From: Gemmatimonadota bacterium
GTDB taxonomy: Bacteria; Gemmatimonadota; Gemmatimonadetes; Palauibacterales; Palauibacteraceae
Assembly (NCBI GenBank): GCA_022820995.1
Contig: JAJEEM010000052.1
Location: 1 to 54,765 of the forward strand
Direction of reading: 5' to 3'
DNA length: 54,765 nucleotides
In this document: in pieces, positions 32,601 through 41,767 of the stretch
How positions within the stretch are numbered: the stretch's first letter is position 1
Layout: each line of letters starts with the position of its first letter
Translations under genes and position numbers: made by a program
The notes under the pieces: generated by a model
The model's database searches: none
What the model saw: only the letters and a program-made list of their open reading frames with translations
What the model was told of the DNA's origin: nothing

Positions 32601-34456
32601 TGCTCAGCAAGCAGATCCAGCTCGTCGCCGCCTTCGATCACCGCGACATCTTCCTCGATCCGGACCCGGATCCGAAGGCGTCGTGGGAGGAACGGAAGCG
32701 GCTGTTCGAACTCCCGGCCTCCTCGTGGGCCGACTACGACGCCGGGCTTCTGAGCGAGGGGGGCGGCGTCTACGACCGAACGGAGAAGCAGATCCGCCTC
32801 TCGCCGCAGATCCGGGAGCGCCTCGGCATCGATCGCGAGGAGATGAACGGGAACGAGCTGATCCGCGCGATCCTGTCGGCGCCGGTCGACCTCCTCTGGA
32901 ACGGCGGCATCGGCACGTACGTGAAGGCGAGTTCGGAACGCCACGCCGATGTCGGCGACCCGAGCGGCGATCCCACGCGGGTCGATGCCACGGACATTCG
33001 GGCGCGGGTCGTGGGCGAGGGCGGCAATCTCGGCTTCACGCAGCGCGCGCGGGTCGAATACGCGCTCCGCGGGGGGAGCATCAACACCGATGCCGTGGAC
33101 AACTCCGCCGGGGTCGACATGTCCGACCACGAGGTCAACCTGAAGATCCTCCTCGGCGCGCCGCTGTCGCGCGGGGGGATCGACTACGAGGCGCGAAACG
33201 ATCTGCTCCGGGAGTGTACGGATGAGGTCGCGTGGAAAGTCCTCCAGAACACGTACAGCCAGAGCCTCGCCATCAGCCTCGACTACACCCGCGCCCGCCG
33301 CGCGCCCGCCGCATTCCGCGAGGTGATCCAGCGCTTCGAGCGGGAGGGGATCCTCGATCCGGCCCTCGAATACCTGCCGGCCGGCGAGGAACTCATCGAA
33401 CGGGAGAACGTCGGGGCCCACCTCACGAGGCCGGAACTCGCGACGGTCATGGCCTACTCGAAGCTTCACCTCAAGCATGCGCTCACGGAGTCCAGCGTGT
33501 CGCGCGACCCGGCCATGATGGAGCTGGTGGAGGACTATTTCCCCTTCGGGGCGCTGAAGGAGGTCGAGACATCGGACCTCGAGGAACACCGGCTGCGTCC
33601 GAACATCTCGAGCATGCTGCTGACGAACCGCTACGTGGACCGCATGGGCGCCACGAGCCATATCCGCCTCATGGAGGAGACCGGGCGCGCGGCGGCGACC
33701 GTCGCCCGCACCTGGTACGTCGCGTCACGGATCGCGGACGCCGAGGACCTCTACGAACGGCTGCGCGTCGCGGACGTCCGGATGCGGAGCGGGGCGCAGA
33801 ACGAGTGCTACCTCGCGATGGGCGACGCGCTGACGCGCGCGACGCGATGGCTCCTGCAGCGGACCGACCCCGCGGAGCCGGTCAGCAAGGCGATCGAGTG
33901 GCTGCACGACCCCGTGCGGGCGGTCCGCGACGCCCTGCCGGAACTGCTCAGCGCGGAGCGGCTGGAGCGTTTCGAGTCCACCTGCTCGCTGCACGAGATG
34001 GACGGACTCGATCCCGAGGGCGCGGCGCAACTCGCGACCTTCCGCTACGTGGACGAACTGCTGCCGATCGCCAGCCTCATCCGCGAAACCGGTGCGGGCA
34101 CGCGCGAGGTCGGCGCCGTGTACTTCGGCCTCGCCGAGGAGATCGACTTTCCGTGGCTGCGGAGCCGCATCTACTCGCAGGCCACGGATGATCCGTGGGA
34201 CCAGAGGGCGGCGCGCATCCTCGTCACGCGCCTCGAGCTGGCGCGTTCCCGCATGGCGGCGCAGGTCATCGCCCGTGCCGAGGCGTCGACGACGCAAGAC
34301 GCGATGCGGTCCTTCCGGCGCCGGAACGCGGTGGGGTTGAGCCGAATTCGGAACGTGATCGCCGACGTCCGGAGCACGGGTGCGGAACTCCCCGGGCTCG
34401 TGGTGGCCGTCGACGCCGTCAACGATCCGGGGATCCTCGAACCCCCGGACCGCTGA
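29615..34456 (+). CDS. NAD-specific glutamate dehydrogenase, large type
   Basis: 1613 residues from ATG 29615, normal for the large GDH family of about 1600 residues. It deaminates glutamate to 2-oxoglutarate and ammonia with NAD. The N-terminal half contains ACT-like regulatory segments. The catalytic part has GGIRWSDRYGDFRVEVLGLV and QRVKNAVIVPGGAKGAF with the substrate-binding Lys, then GIGDMSGDVFGNGML and the NAD-binding EGGNLGFTQRARVEYAL. It converges on the glutamine synthetase gene 31 bases later; together they set glutamate-glutamine-ammonia balance, though they are on opposite strands. No ribosome site precedes the ATG. A GTG at 29588 is an alternative but less likely start. Confidence 0.95.
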   Translation: MKNKPAQQSDLGPLIREIESRLPGVPAEAVRGLSRRLFSRGYTHIADGRPVRALADDVAALYRLLAGAADGEIAIRLAWDEDDPSRGVLQTVMEDRPFIVDTLREYLHSAGLDIPHLLHPVVVVDRDASGRVLDVRDHSAEGTRVSVVHMVIDDAHHAEVRETLEAEVRQRLELVRAVTTDFSAMIEQVGTLVGELETKRAETPWRSAEFEEIQDLLRWLVDPGFVFLGYRAYHIETDDAGRDWIRVDEGSGLGILRDDDRSKYHEPRPLDELPAYLRARVLGGPLLIISKTNAQSPIRRNVRMDYVGIKRLRPDGTVYGEHRFLGLFTAKAFSQDASSIPILRRKLREILQLEAAPSGSHDYNVILGTFNSMPKEELFLASVEEIRSVVDAVMATGGGDDVRVTARPDQLGRGVQLMVILPRTHFSGQVRRRLQAALIEAYRGALLNYHLALGQGDQARLHFYLSHDPDEVGTVDLDAVQAKVRSIVRTWEERLEDALDAVHGPSRGHELATHVVRFSTGYQAAMDIDTAVEDVACLARLAETGESQVLLKRAPEEADGRHYQLRLYARKGHYVLSDVIPTLENLGLRVLDSLRFTVRLRDETPEAAEETFAARVQSFEAEARRAGDLDMAAAQDRIGDMLRAIRAGIAEDDRLNELIVTAGLTWREVSVLRAYAGYTFRIGAVAAPTGGQFPLTAYPDIARCIFRVFEARFDPAAQEGAADAMRRLKREFTRALASVRGIEDDRTLRRMMELVLATVRTNHYRSELRRSPLLALKISSRSVDFIPKPKPKHEVYLRGPRTEAAHLRMDDVARGGIRWSDRYGDFRVEVLGLVKTQRVKNAVIVPGGAKGAFIVKGLPDDREARLAAGLDSYRDFIRGLLEVSDDVVDGEVTQPRGMVIHDGPDPYLVVAADKGTAKNSDTANELAAEAGFWLDDAFASGGSQGYDHKKEGITARGAWECVKRHFREADIDYENEPFTAVGIGDMSGDVFGNGMLLSKQIQLVAAFDHRDIFLDPDPDPKASWEERKRLFELPASSWADYDAGLLSEGGGVYDRTEKQIRLSPQIRERLGIDREEMNGNELIRAILSAPVDLLWNGGIGTYVKASSERHADVGDPSGDPTRVDATDIRARVVGEGGNLGFTQRARVEYALRGGSINTDAVDNSAGVDMSDHEVNLKILLGAPLSRGGIDYEARNDLLRECTDEVAWKVLQNTYSQSLAISLDYTRARRAPAAFREVIQRFEREGILDPALEYLPAGEELIERENVGAHLTRPELATVMAYSKLHLKHALTESSVSRDPAMMELVEDYFPFGALKEVETSDLEEHRLRPNISSMLLTNRYVDRMGATSHIRLMEETGRAAATVARTWYVASRIADAEDLYERLRVADVRMRSGAQNECYLAMGDALTRATRWLLQRTDPAEPVSKAIEWLHDPVRAVRDALPELLSAERLERFESTCSLHEMDGLDPEGAAQLATFRYVDELLPIASLIRETGAGTREVGAVYFGLAEEIDFPWLRSRIYSQATDDPWDQRAARILVTRLELARSRMAAQVIARAEASTTQDAMRSFRRRNAVGLSRIRNVIADVRSTGAELPGLVVAVDAVNDPGILEPPDR

Positions 34457-34487
34457 TCGGCTCAGGCTGCGGAAAGGTGGAAGCCGT

Positions 34488-35888
34488 CTAGTAGTTGATG
34501 TACTGCTCGAGCTCCCACTCGGAGACCGACGCCACGTAGTCGCTCCACTCGGCCTTCTTGCGGCTGACGAACTGCCCGAAGATGTGGTCGCCGAGCGCGT
34601 CCTTCATCACGTCGTTCGCCTCGAGTTCCTCCACCGCCTCGCCGAGGTTGGCGGGCAGCACCTCGAGACCGATCTCCGCGCGCTGTTCGTCGGTCAGCTG
34701 CCACACGTTCGTGTCGAGCGGCGGCCCCGGATCGATCCGGTTCTCGATGCCGTCGAGGCCGGCCGCGAGCTGGACGGCCAGCGCCAGGTAGCCGTTGCAG
34801 GACGGATCGGGCATGCGGAACTCGAGCCGCGTGCCGAGGCCCCGCTGCTCCGGAATGCGGATCATCGGCGACCGGTTCCGCTGCGACCACGCGATGGAGA
34901 TCGGCGCCTCGTAGCCGGGCACGAGCCGCTTGTAGCTGTTCACGATCGGGTTGGTGACCGCCGCGATGGCCCGCGCGTGCTTCTTCAGGCCGCCGATGTA
35001 GTGGAGCATGACATCGGCCAGTTCGTAGTCGGCGTTCGGGTCGTGGAAGATGTTCTTCCCGTCCTTGAACAGCGACTGGTGCGTGTGCATGCCGGAGCCG
35101 TTCGCGCCGAAGATCGGCTTCGGCATGAACGTCGCGTGGAGCCCGTGCGCGTGCGCGATATTGCGGACGATGAACTTGAAGGTCGAGAGATCGTCGGCCG
35201 TGCGCAGCGCCTCGGCGTACTTGTAGTCGATCTCGTGCTGGCCTTCGGCGACTTCGTGGTGGGCGGCCTCGATATCGAGGCCCATCGACTCCATGCCGGT
35301 GACCATCTCGCGCCGCGCGCGCTCGGCGAGATCCGACGGCGTGAGGTCGAAGTACCCGCCATCGTCGTCGGTGACGAAATTGCAGCTGCCGTCCTCGTTC
35401 GTCTTGAAGAGGAAGAACTCGGCCTCGACGGCGGCGTACATCGTGAAGCCCATCGACTCCGCCCTGGCGACGACGCGCTTGAGCGCCGCGCGCGGGCAGC
35501 CCCCGAACGGCTTGTTGTAGGGGCGCCGGACGTCGCAGTACATCTGGGCCACCCGGGCGTCCGGGTTCCCCCACGGGAAGATCCGGAACGTGTCGAGGTC
35601 CGGCCTGAGGAGCATGTCGCTCTCCTCGATGCGGACGTAGCCGCCGATGGAGGAGCCGTCGAACATCACCTTGGCGTCGAACCCTTCTTCGAACTTGCTC
35701 GCCGGGACCTCGACGTTCTTCGCGAAGCCGTCGATGTCGATGAAGATGAGACGAAGGAAACGGACGTTCAGATCCTCGCAGAGCTTCAGGATCGCGTCCC
35801 GGTCGCCCGTGGCGACGGTGCTCCCGTAGTCGTCGTATCGAATGTGCGAGGGGTGTTCACTGGGTGCCGCAAAAACGGCGTCGGACAT
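34488..35888 (-). CDS. glnA: Glutamine synthetase, type I
   Basis: 466 residues from ATG 35888, with GGAGG seven bases upstream. It makes glutamine from glutamate, ammonia and ATP. The active-site motifs are present: VMFDGSSIGG, AAVEAEFFLF, HHEVAEGQHEID, NGSGMHTHQSL and NRSPMIRIP. At the site where adenylylated enzymes have a Tyr in an NLYDLP-like loop, this protein has NVWQLT, so control by GlnE-type adenylylation is unlikely. Regulation may be by feedback or transcription only. A 167-base gap without a gene lies upstream, before the phosphopantetheinyl transferase stop. Confidence 0.95.
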   Translation of the reverse strand: MSDAVFAAPSEHPSHIRYDDYGSTVATGDRDAILKLCEDLNVRFLRLIFIDIDGFAKNVEVPASKFEEGFDAKVMFDGSSIGGYVRIEESDMLLRPDLDTFRIFPWGNPDARVAQMYCDVRRPYNKPFGGCPRAALKRVVARAESMGFTMYAAVEAEFFLFKTNEDGSCNFVTDDDGGYFDLTPSDLAERARREMVTGMESMGLDIEAAHHEVAEGQHEIDYKYAEALRTADDLSTFKFIVRNIAHAHGLHATFMPKPIFGANGSGMHTHQSLFKDGKNIFHDPNADYELADVMLHYIGGLKKHARAIAAVTNPIVNSYKRLVPGYEAPISIAWSQRNRSPMIRIPEQRGLGTRLEFRMPDPSCNGYLALAVQLAAGLDGIENRIDPGPPLDTNVWQLTDEQRAEIGLEVLPANLGEAVEELEANDVMKDALGDHIFGQFVSRKKAEWSDYVASVSEWELEQYINY

Positions 35889-36055
35889 GGCGCGACCTCC
35901 GGGTCACTTGGGGGCGTACTGAAGGGGGGTGCGTACGTCCGGTTCCGCGCCTGGCGGTCGGGCACGACCCGCAATGTCGCGAGGCACTATGGGGAGCGGA
36001 TCGGCCATCGTCAACCTCGCCCGCCGCCGCCGGACCTTCAGCGGCCCCGCCGCGG

Positions 36056-36748
36056 TCACCGCCAGCTCCATTGCCGGACGGTTTCCGGCTTCCGGGAGCA
36101 TGCCACGGCGCCCGTGAAGCCTTCCCCCGGGAAGAGGTCCATCAACCACCAGGAGCGCCCGTCGAGTTCCCCGCGAATCGTGTCGACGCGGCTCAGCGGA
36201 CGCGACAGGCCGAGTCCGGCGGCCTTGAGGATCGACTCCTTCCGGGCCCAGATCCGGAAGAACTCCGGCCTGGCCGCCGGGGCCTCCCAGTCGGACCGGC
36301 GGCGCCGTTCCTCGGGGGAGAGGTGGTCGTCGGCGAGAGACCCCGGGTAGCTGAGCGGCCGGATGCGTTCGATGTCGACGCCGATCTCGCCGAGTTGCCC
36401 CACCGCGCAGAGCGCGAGTCCGCCCGAGTGGCTGAGGTTGAAGAAGAACGGGGGAGCATCGCCGGTCCTGCCGCTCCCTCGAGCCGATACCAGCCGGGGT
36501 TTTCCGTGCTCCCCGTACTCCAGCGCCAACTCGCCGGGCGGGATGCGCAGGTACTCGGAGAGGAGCCGCCGCAGCGCGATGCGGGCGCAGCGGAACCGGG
36601 CGCGCGCTTTCGCGTTGACGAGTCGTTCGGCGCGGGCCCGCTCGTCCGGACTCAGGACAGTGTCGTCGCCGGACCCGTCACTGGCGGAGAGGTCGATTCT
36701 CCAGACGTGAAGGTCGGACCCCGGCAGCCCCGGGGGACGGGCTCCCAC
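36056..36748 (-). CDS. 4'-phosphopantetheinyl transferase, Sfp type
   Basis: 230 residues from GTG 36748, 17 bases after the epimerase gene. It transfers phosphopantetheine from CoA to carrier proteins. The signature is GVDIERIRP with the metal-binding Asp and Glu, and FFRIWARKESILKAAGLGL. FNLSHSGG supplies the conserved His region. The length fits the Sfp class, which modifies polyketide or non-ribosomal peptide carriers as well as acyl carrier proteins. No synthase genes are in the window. Confidence 0.9.
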   Translation of the reverse strand: MGARPPGLPGSDLHVWRIDLSASDGSGDDTVLSPDERARAERLVNAKARARFRCARIALRRLLSEYLRIPPGELALEYGEHGKPRLVSARGSGRTGDAPPFFFNLSHSGGLALCAVGQLGEIGVDIERIRPLSYPGSLADDHLSPEERRRRSDWEAPAARPEFFRIWARKESILKAAGLGLSRPLSRVDTIRGELDGRSWWLMDLFPGEGFTGAVACSRKPETVRQWSWR

Positions 36749-36765
36749 AGGCCAGTCCCCGCTGT

Positions 36766-37785
36766 TCAGAGGGCGGCGTACCAGTCGAGCGTGAACTGCA
36801 GACCTTCGCTGAGCGTCCAGCGCGGTTCGTATCCCAGCCGTTCCCGGGCTTTCGAGATGTCGGCGTAGGAGTGCCGCACGTCACCGGCCCGGAAGCGCTC
36901 GTACACCGGTTCGGCGCTCCCCACGTCCGGCCGCTTCTTCGCGAGCCCCGACCGGATGAGGGCGAACAGCTCGTTCAGCGTCGTCGCATCCCCCGCGGCG
37001 ACGTTGTAGACGCCGAGCGCCGTCCCCGCCCCCGTCGTGGCCGCGAGCAGGTTCGCCTGCACCACGTTGTCGATGTAGCAGTAATCCCGGGTCGTCTTCC
37101 CGTCCCCGTAGATCTGGCACGGCTCTCCCGCGAGCATCCGCAGGGTCCAGCGCGGAATGACCGCGGCGTAGGGTCCGTTGGGGGCCTGTCTCCTGCCGAA
37201 GACGTTGAAGTAGCGGAGTCCGACGACCTCGAGGTCGTAGCTGCGGCGGTACATCTCCGCATAAAGCTCGTTGACGCGCTTCGTGGCCGCATAAGGGGAT
37301 GCCGGGTTTCCGATGCGGGCTTCCACCTTCGGGAGATAGGGAGAATCCCCGTACACCGAACTCGAGGAGGCGTAGACGAAGCGGGAGACGCCGGCGTCGC
37401 GGGCCGCGTCCAGCACGTTGATGAATCCGTCGACGTTGCGGGCATACGTCTCCCGCGGCTCCTTCACCGACCGGGGCACCGAACCCAGCGCGGCCTGGTG
37501 CAGCACGATGTCGACATCGCGGCATGCCTCGACGACGGCGTCGGCCTCGACGACATCCCGCTCCAGGAACCGGCACCGGTCCGCCGGGGCGCCCGAGGCC
37601 GCCACGGCTTCATCGATGTTGCCGCGGTTTCCGGTCGAGAGGTCGTCGAGCGCCACGACTTCCTGTCCCAGCGTCAGGAGCCGCTCGACGAGGTGCGATC
37701 CGATGAACCCGGCGCCCCCCGTGACCAGCCATCGTCGAGGGGCCGCGGCGAGTTCTTCGCAGGCGAGATCATAGGCGGTTTTCAC
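36766..37785 (-). CDS. wbpP: UDP-N-acetylglucosamine 4-epimerase, WbpP/TviC type
   Basis: 339 residues from GTG 37785. The short-chain dehydrogenase fold shows TGGAGFIGSHLVERL for NAD binding and YASSSSVYGD plus SPYAATK for the Ser, Tyr and Lys of catalysis. An N-terminal extension before the Rossmann motif (about 17 residues, ending in AAAPRRW) and the sequence VFGRRQAPNGPYAAVIPRW are typical of WbpP and TviC, which interconvert N-acetylated UDP-GlcNAc and UDP-GalNAc derivatives. The WbpA-like dehydrogenase 4 kb away would act in the same pathway, leading to UDP-GalNAcA for surface polysaccharide. Specificity is inferred from sequence resemblance. Confidence 0.88.
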   Translation of the reverse strand: MKTAYDLACEELAAAPRRWLVTGGAGFIGSHLVERLLTLGQEVVALDDLSTGNRGNIDEAVAASGAPADRCRFLERDVVEADAVVEACRDVDIVLHQAALGSVPRSVKEPRETYARNVDGFINVLDAARDAGVSRFVYASSSSVYGDSPYLPKVEARIGNPASPYAATKRVNELYAEMYRRSYDLEVVGLRYFNVFGRRQAPNGPYAAVIPRWTLRMLAGEPCQIYGDGKTTRDYCYIDNVVQANLLAATTGAGTALGVYNVAAGDATTLNELFALIRSGLAKKRPDVGSAEPVYERFRAGDVRHSYADISKARERLGYEPRWTLSEGLQFTLDWYAAL

Positions 37786-37941
37786 GTGCTACATGTTATG
37801 CTTGCGGCGGCGGACGGCGGAACCCCTCGCGCCGCCGCGCGCGCTGAGTACTTGAAACCTGCCCCCTGCCGGGCGGAGTATGAGGGGGACCGGTGAAGGA
37901 GCGAGCGGCGGGTTCGGACGACCACGGAGTCGGAAGGCGCC

Positions 37942-38319
37942 ATGGCCGAAGAAGGCATGAACGAGATCCTGAGGAAGAAGATCTGGAGGAAGCTCCAGGC
38001 TCTCCCCGAGGACAAGCAGTACGAGGTCGTCGATTTCATCGACTATCTCGCATCGAAGTACGCGTCCCGGCCGGCGGCCGGCGCGGATCCGTTCCAGCAC
38101 TTCGCCGAATCCGTCCATCGGGGGTTGCGGAGGACGCGGGCCTCGACGACCGCGGTCAAGGGGACGATGAAGGTGCTCGGCGCGGCCGACCGCGTGATCG
38201 ACTCGTTCCGTGAAGCCGGGCGGGGATTCCTCGCCGAACTCGAAGCGGGCAATCCGGAACCGGAACCCCGGGAGGATCGCCCTCCGCCCGAGACGCGCGA
38301 GATCGTCGTCGACCCCTAG
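37942..38319 (+). CDS. Hypothetical protein with DUF2281-like N-terminus
   Basis: 125 residues from ATG 37942, with GGAAGG upstream. The N-terminal half, including WRKLQALPEDKQYEVVDFID, resembles the short helical DUF2281-type segment found in some antitoxin-like proteins. The middle is basic and helical; the C-terminal 30 residues are Pro- and Glu-rich and probably disordered. It lies divergent from wbpP and 78 bases before guaB. There is no toxin-like neighbour, so an antitoxin role is not supported. Confidence 0.65.
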   Translation: MAEEGMNEILRKKIWRKLQALPEDKQYEVVDFIDYLASKYASRPAAGADPFQHFAESVHRGLRRTRASTTAVKGTMKVLGAADRVIDSFREAGRGFLAELEAGNPEPEPREDRPPPETREIVVDP

Positions 38320-38363
38320 GCCGACGTGCGCGGTGGTCACGACGGTCGGAGGCCGGCCGCTCG

Positions 38364-38392
38364 TTGACGTCGCGCGGGCCGTCGCCTACGAT
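38364..38392 (+). promoter_or_regulatory. guaB promoter, leaderless type
   Basis: TTGACG (38364-38369) and TACGAT (38387-38392) are separated by 17 bases, and the guaB ATG begins five bases after the -10 element (38398). The transcript should start at or next to the start codon, and no ribosome site is visible. Confidence 0.55.
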
Positions 38393-38397
38393 GGCGC

Positions 38398-39864
38398 ATG
38401 GAAGCTCCCACGCCGCGCTCCAGCCGCGAAGCGCTGACCTTTGACGACGTTCTGCTCGCCCCCGGGCATGCGCTCGTTCATCCGGCGGACGTTGACGTCT
38501 CCACTCGCCTGACCCAGCGCATCCGACTCCAGATTCCGCTGCTCTCCGCCGCCATGGACACGGTGACGGAATCCCGCATGGCCATCGCGCTCGCGCGCGA
38601 GGGCGGGATCGGCATCATCCACAAGAACATGCCGATCGAAGACCAGGCCCGGCAGGTCGACCGGGTGAAACGGTCCGAGAGCGGGATGATCCTGGACCCG
38701 GTCACGCTCGGACCCGACGCCACGCTGGGAGAAGCCCGCAGGCGGATGAGGGACTTCTCGATCAGCGGGGTCCCGATCGTGGGCGACGACGGCGCCCTCG
38801 TCGGGATTCTGACCAACCGGGACCTGGTGTTCGAGACCGACCTCTCGCGCTCCGTGCGGGAGGTGATGACGAGCGAGAATCTCGTTACCGCGCCCGCCGG
38901 GACTTCGCTCGAGGAGGCCGAGGAGATTCTCCGCCGGCACAAGATCGAGAAGCTCCCCGTGGTGGGAGAGGACGGGCGGCTCGCGGGGCTCATCACCGTC
39001 AAGGACATCTTCAAGCGGCGGCAGTTTCCCAACGCGACGAAGGACGGCCACGGGCGGCTCCGGGCAGGGGCGGCCGTGGGGGCGAGCCGGAACGAACTCG
39101 AGCGGGCGCGGGAACTCGCCGGGGCCGGAGTCGACGTCATCGTCGTCGACACCGCGCACGGACACTCGGAGGGCGTCCTCGAGGCCGTCACCCGGGTGCG
39201 GGAGGCGCTCCCCGACATCGATCTCATCGCCGGCAACGTCGCGACCCGCGAAGGGGCGGCGGCGCTCGTCGAGCGGGGGGTGAACGCGGTCAAGGTCGGC
39301 GTGGGGCCGGGATCCATCTGCACGACGCGCGTCGTCACGGGCGTCGGGGTGCCTCAGATCACCGCGATCGAGGACAGCGTGGCGGGGGCGGAGGGCCGCG
39401 TGCCGGTCATCGGCGACGGCGGCATCAAGTATTCCGGCGATCTCGTGAAGGCGATCGCGGCGGGGGCGGAGACGTGCATGCTCGGGTCCATGTTCGCGGG
39501 TACCGACGAGAGCCCGGGGGAGACCTTCCTCCTCGAGGGCCGGCGGTTCAAGGTGATCCGCGGCATGGGTTCGCTGGCGGCCATGCAGGCCGGCTCGGCC
39601 GACAGGTATTTTCAGGAGGGATCCTCCGCCCGGAAGCTGGTTCCAGAGGGGATCGAAGGCCGGGTGCCCTACAAGGGGCCCGTGTCGGATACCGTGTTCC
39701 AGCTCGTCGGCGGTCTTCGCAGCGGCATGGGGTACTGCGGCGCCGCCGGCATCGACGAACTCCGCCGGGATGCCCGCTTCCTCCGCATCACCTCCGGCGG
39801 GCTCCGCGAGTCCCATCCGCACGATGTCGTGATCACGCGGGAAGCCCCCAACTACCACGTCTGA
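38398..39864 (+). CDS. guaB: Inosine-5'-monophosphate dehydrogenase
   Basis: 488 residues, the usual length. It oxidises IMP to XMP, the committed step of guanine nucleotide synthesis. The N-terminus [20 protein letters not shown] and the catalytic Cys loop [19 protein letters not shown] are clear, with [19 protein letters not shown] for phosphate binding and [11 protein letters not shown] in the flap. The two CBS domains are present between about residues 95 and 205 (for example [20 protein letters not shown]). It is transcribed alone from its own promoter. Nothing unusual in the protein. Confidence 0.96.
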   Translation: MEAPTPRSSREALTFDDVLLAPGHALVHPADVDVSTRLTQRIRLQIPLLSAAMDTVTESRMAIALAREGGIGIIHKNMPIEDQARQVDRVKRSESGMILDPVTLGPDATLGEARRRMRDFSISGVPIVGDDGALVGILTNRDLVFETDLSRSVREVMTSENLVTAPAGTSLEEAEEILRRHKIEKLPVVGEDGRLAGLITVKDIFKRRQFPNATKDGHGRLRAGAAVGASRNELERARELAGAGVDVIVVDTAHGHSEGVLEAVTRVREALPDIDLIAGNVATREGAAALVERGVNAVKVGVGPGSICTTRVVTGVGVPQITAIEDSVAGAEGRVPVIGDGGIKYSGDLVKAIAAGAETCMLGSMFAGTDESPGETFLLEGRRFKVIRGMGSLAAMQAGSADRYFQEGSSARKLVPEGIEGRVPYKGPVSDTVFQLVGGLRSGMGYCGAAGIDELRRDARFLRITSGGLRESHPHDVVITREAPNYHV

Positions 39865-40039
39865 CAGGCGTGACCAGGCCCTGCCGCGCCGCCGCGTCGA
39901 TCTCGACACGGCACATCCGGTTCCGTACCATTGTTCGCGTGTTGTCCGGTCCTGCTTCCGGAGCGACGCCCTGGCGGGGTGGAGGGGCCTGGGGGTAGCA
40001 GCGCCAAAGTTGTGGCACCAAGGGGGGATTTGCCGTCTG

Positions 40040-41767
40040 ATGACCCATCGATCATCGAGAACGCCCGTCCGTGCGTGCCTTCACCGGACCGGCCCGGTGC
40101 TCGCGGCGTTCGTGCTGCATGGCTGCGCGCTCAACCAGCGTACACCCGATGTCGGCCCGGCCCCGGAGACCGCGAACGTCGAACAGGGGGCGCTCGATCC
40201 CGGCACGGCGGATCCATCCGAAGCGACGCCGGCTACGGGAGGCGCTCCCGCGTCGGCGCCGGCTCCGGGCGACGACCTGATGCCGGAGGACCCGGTCGTG
40301 CCGGATCCGGTAGACGAAACGGGCGCCGAGCCGACGGCGGCGGAGATCGATCGCGCGATCCGCGAGATCCTCGGCGGCGACCCGATGGGGCTGGTTCACG
40401 AGGGAGAGGACCCGCGCGTTTTCAGGCTCGAGATGAACGAGCGCGTCCAATCGTGGGTCCACTACTTCCAGACGGCCATCGGCGAACGCTTCGCGACCTA
40501 CCTCGGCCGCAAGACCCGTTACGAGCCCATGATTCGCCGGAAGCTGCGCGAGGCGGGGCTGCCGCAGGACCTCATCTACCTTTCGCTCATCGAGAGCGGG
40601 ATGAATCCGAACGCCTACAGCCGCGCTAGCGCGGTCGGCCTGTGGCAGTTCATCTCGGGCACGGGGCGCCAGTACGGCCTCGAGATCTCGTACTGGATCG
40701 ACGAACGGAGAGATCCGGAGAAAGCGACGGACGCCGCGGTCCGACACCTCAAGGATCTTTATGAGGAGTTCGGCTCCTGGTATCTCGCCGCGGCGGCCTA
40801 CAACGGAGGACCGAACCGGGTCCGCCGCGGGCTTCGAACCCTGCCGGGCGCGACGTTCTGGGACCTCGCCGACCGCCGCCTGCTGCTGCGCGAGACGCGG
40901 GACTACGTGCCGAAGATCATCGCCGCAGCCATGATCGGACACGATCCCGCGCGCTACGGGTTCCCGGACCCCGAGAGAGAGACGATCCCGGAGTACGCGA
41001 AGGTCCGCGTGCCCGACGCGACGAGCTTCGATGTCCTGGCGGAGGCCGCCGGGACCGACGAGGAGACGATCAACCTCCTCAACCCCGAGTTTCCGCGCGA
41101 TGTGACCCCGCCGAACCGCGAAGTCGAGGTGCGGGTCCCGGTCGAGGGCGCCGTCCGGTTCGCGGCGCGGTACGCGGCCGTGCCGGCGGATGAGCGGGTG
41201 ACCTGGACGTTTCACACGGTCCAGCGCGGTCACACGCTGGGGTGGATCGGACAGCAGTACGGCGTGTCGGTGGCGGCCCTGCGCGCGGCGAACGGCAACC
41301 TGAACCCGCGTCGTCTGCAGATCGGCCAGGAACTCGTGATTCCCCGGTCTGCGCGGACCTCCGGCGCATCGATCGCGCGGAGTTCGAGTGCCCGCCCGCT
41401 CACCGCGCGGACGAACGCCGAGGGGACGACCGTCGTCACGGTGCAGCGCGGGCAGACGCTGGACGTGATCGCGCAGCGATACGGCGTGTCGGTGGCGGCG
41501 TTGCGGGCCGCGAACGGCAACGTGAATCCGCGTCGCCTGCAGATCGGGCAGGAGTTGCTGGTCCCGCGGACCGGCCGGCCGGCCGGAAGGGGTTCGGCGG
41601 GGTCCGCGAGCAATGGCGCCGGGCCCGTGACGATCGTGGTCCGGCCGGGGGACTCGCTATGGCTGATCGCCCGCCGACATTCGGTATCGACGCGCGACCT
41701 CATCGAATGGAATCGCCTCTCCTCGACCCGCATCCATCCCGGCGACCGGCTCGAGATCCGGCGCTGA
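40040..41767 (+). CDS. mltD: MltD-like lytic transglycosylase lipoprotein with three LysM domains
   Basis: 575 residues from ATG 40040, with AAGGGGGG about 11 bases upstream. The signal ends in the lipobox VLHGC, so it is probably anchored in the outer membrane and cleaves peptidoglycan glycan strands. The SLT domain spans about residues 155-290: LIYLSLIESGMNPNAYSRAS holds the catalytic Glu, followed by SAVGLWQFISGTGRQYGL and AAAAYNGGPNRV. Three LysM domains follow (HTVQRGHTLGWIGQQYGVS, VTVQRGQTLDVIAQRYGVS and VRPGDSLWLIARRHSVS). The first two are near-identical, a recent duplication. The 3' end overlaps the convergent wbpA gene by 111 bases. Confidence 0.93.
   Translation: MTHRSSRTPVRACLHRTGPVLAAFVLHGCALNQRTPDVGPAPETANVEQGALDPGTADPSEATPATGGAPASAPAPGDDLMPEDPVVPDPVDETGAEPTAAEIDRAIREILGGDPMGLVHEGEDPRVFRLEMNERVQSWVHYFQTAIGERFATYLGRKTRYEPMIRRKLREAGLPQDLIYLSLIESGMNPNAYSRASAVGLWQFISGTGRQYGLEISYWIDERRDPEKATDAAVRHLKDLYEEFGSWYLAAAAYNGGPNRVRRGLRTLPGATFWDLADRRLLLRETRDYVPKIIAAAMIGHDPARYGFPDPERETIPEYAKVRVPDATSFDVLAEAAGTDEETINLLNPEFPRDVTPPNREVEVRVPVEGAVRFAARYAAVPADERVTWTFHTVQRGHTLGWIGQQYGVSVAALRAANGNLNPRRLQIGQELVIPRSARTSGASIARSSSARPLTARTNAEGTTVVTVQRGQTLDVIAQRYGVSVAALRAANGNVNPRRLQIGQELLVPRTGRPAGRGSAGSASNGAGPVTIVVRPGDSLWLIARRHSVSTRDLIEWNRLSSTRIHPGDRLEIRR

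Noticed and set aside
29381..33661. A 1426-codon open frame on the minus strand across the glutamate dehydrogenase gene
   Set aside because: Antisense shadow; rich in Arg, His and Asp with no motifs. It also runs through the selW region in the wrong frame.
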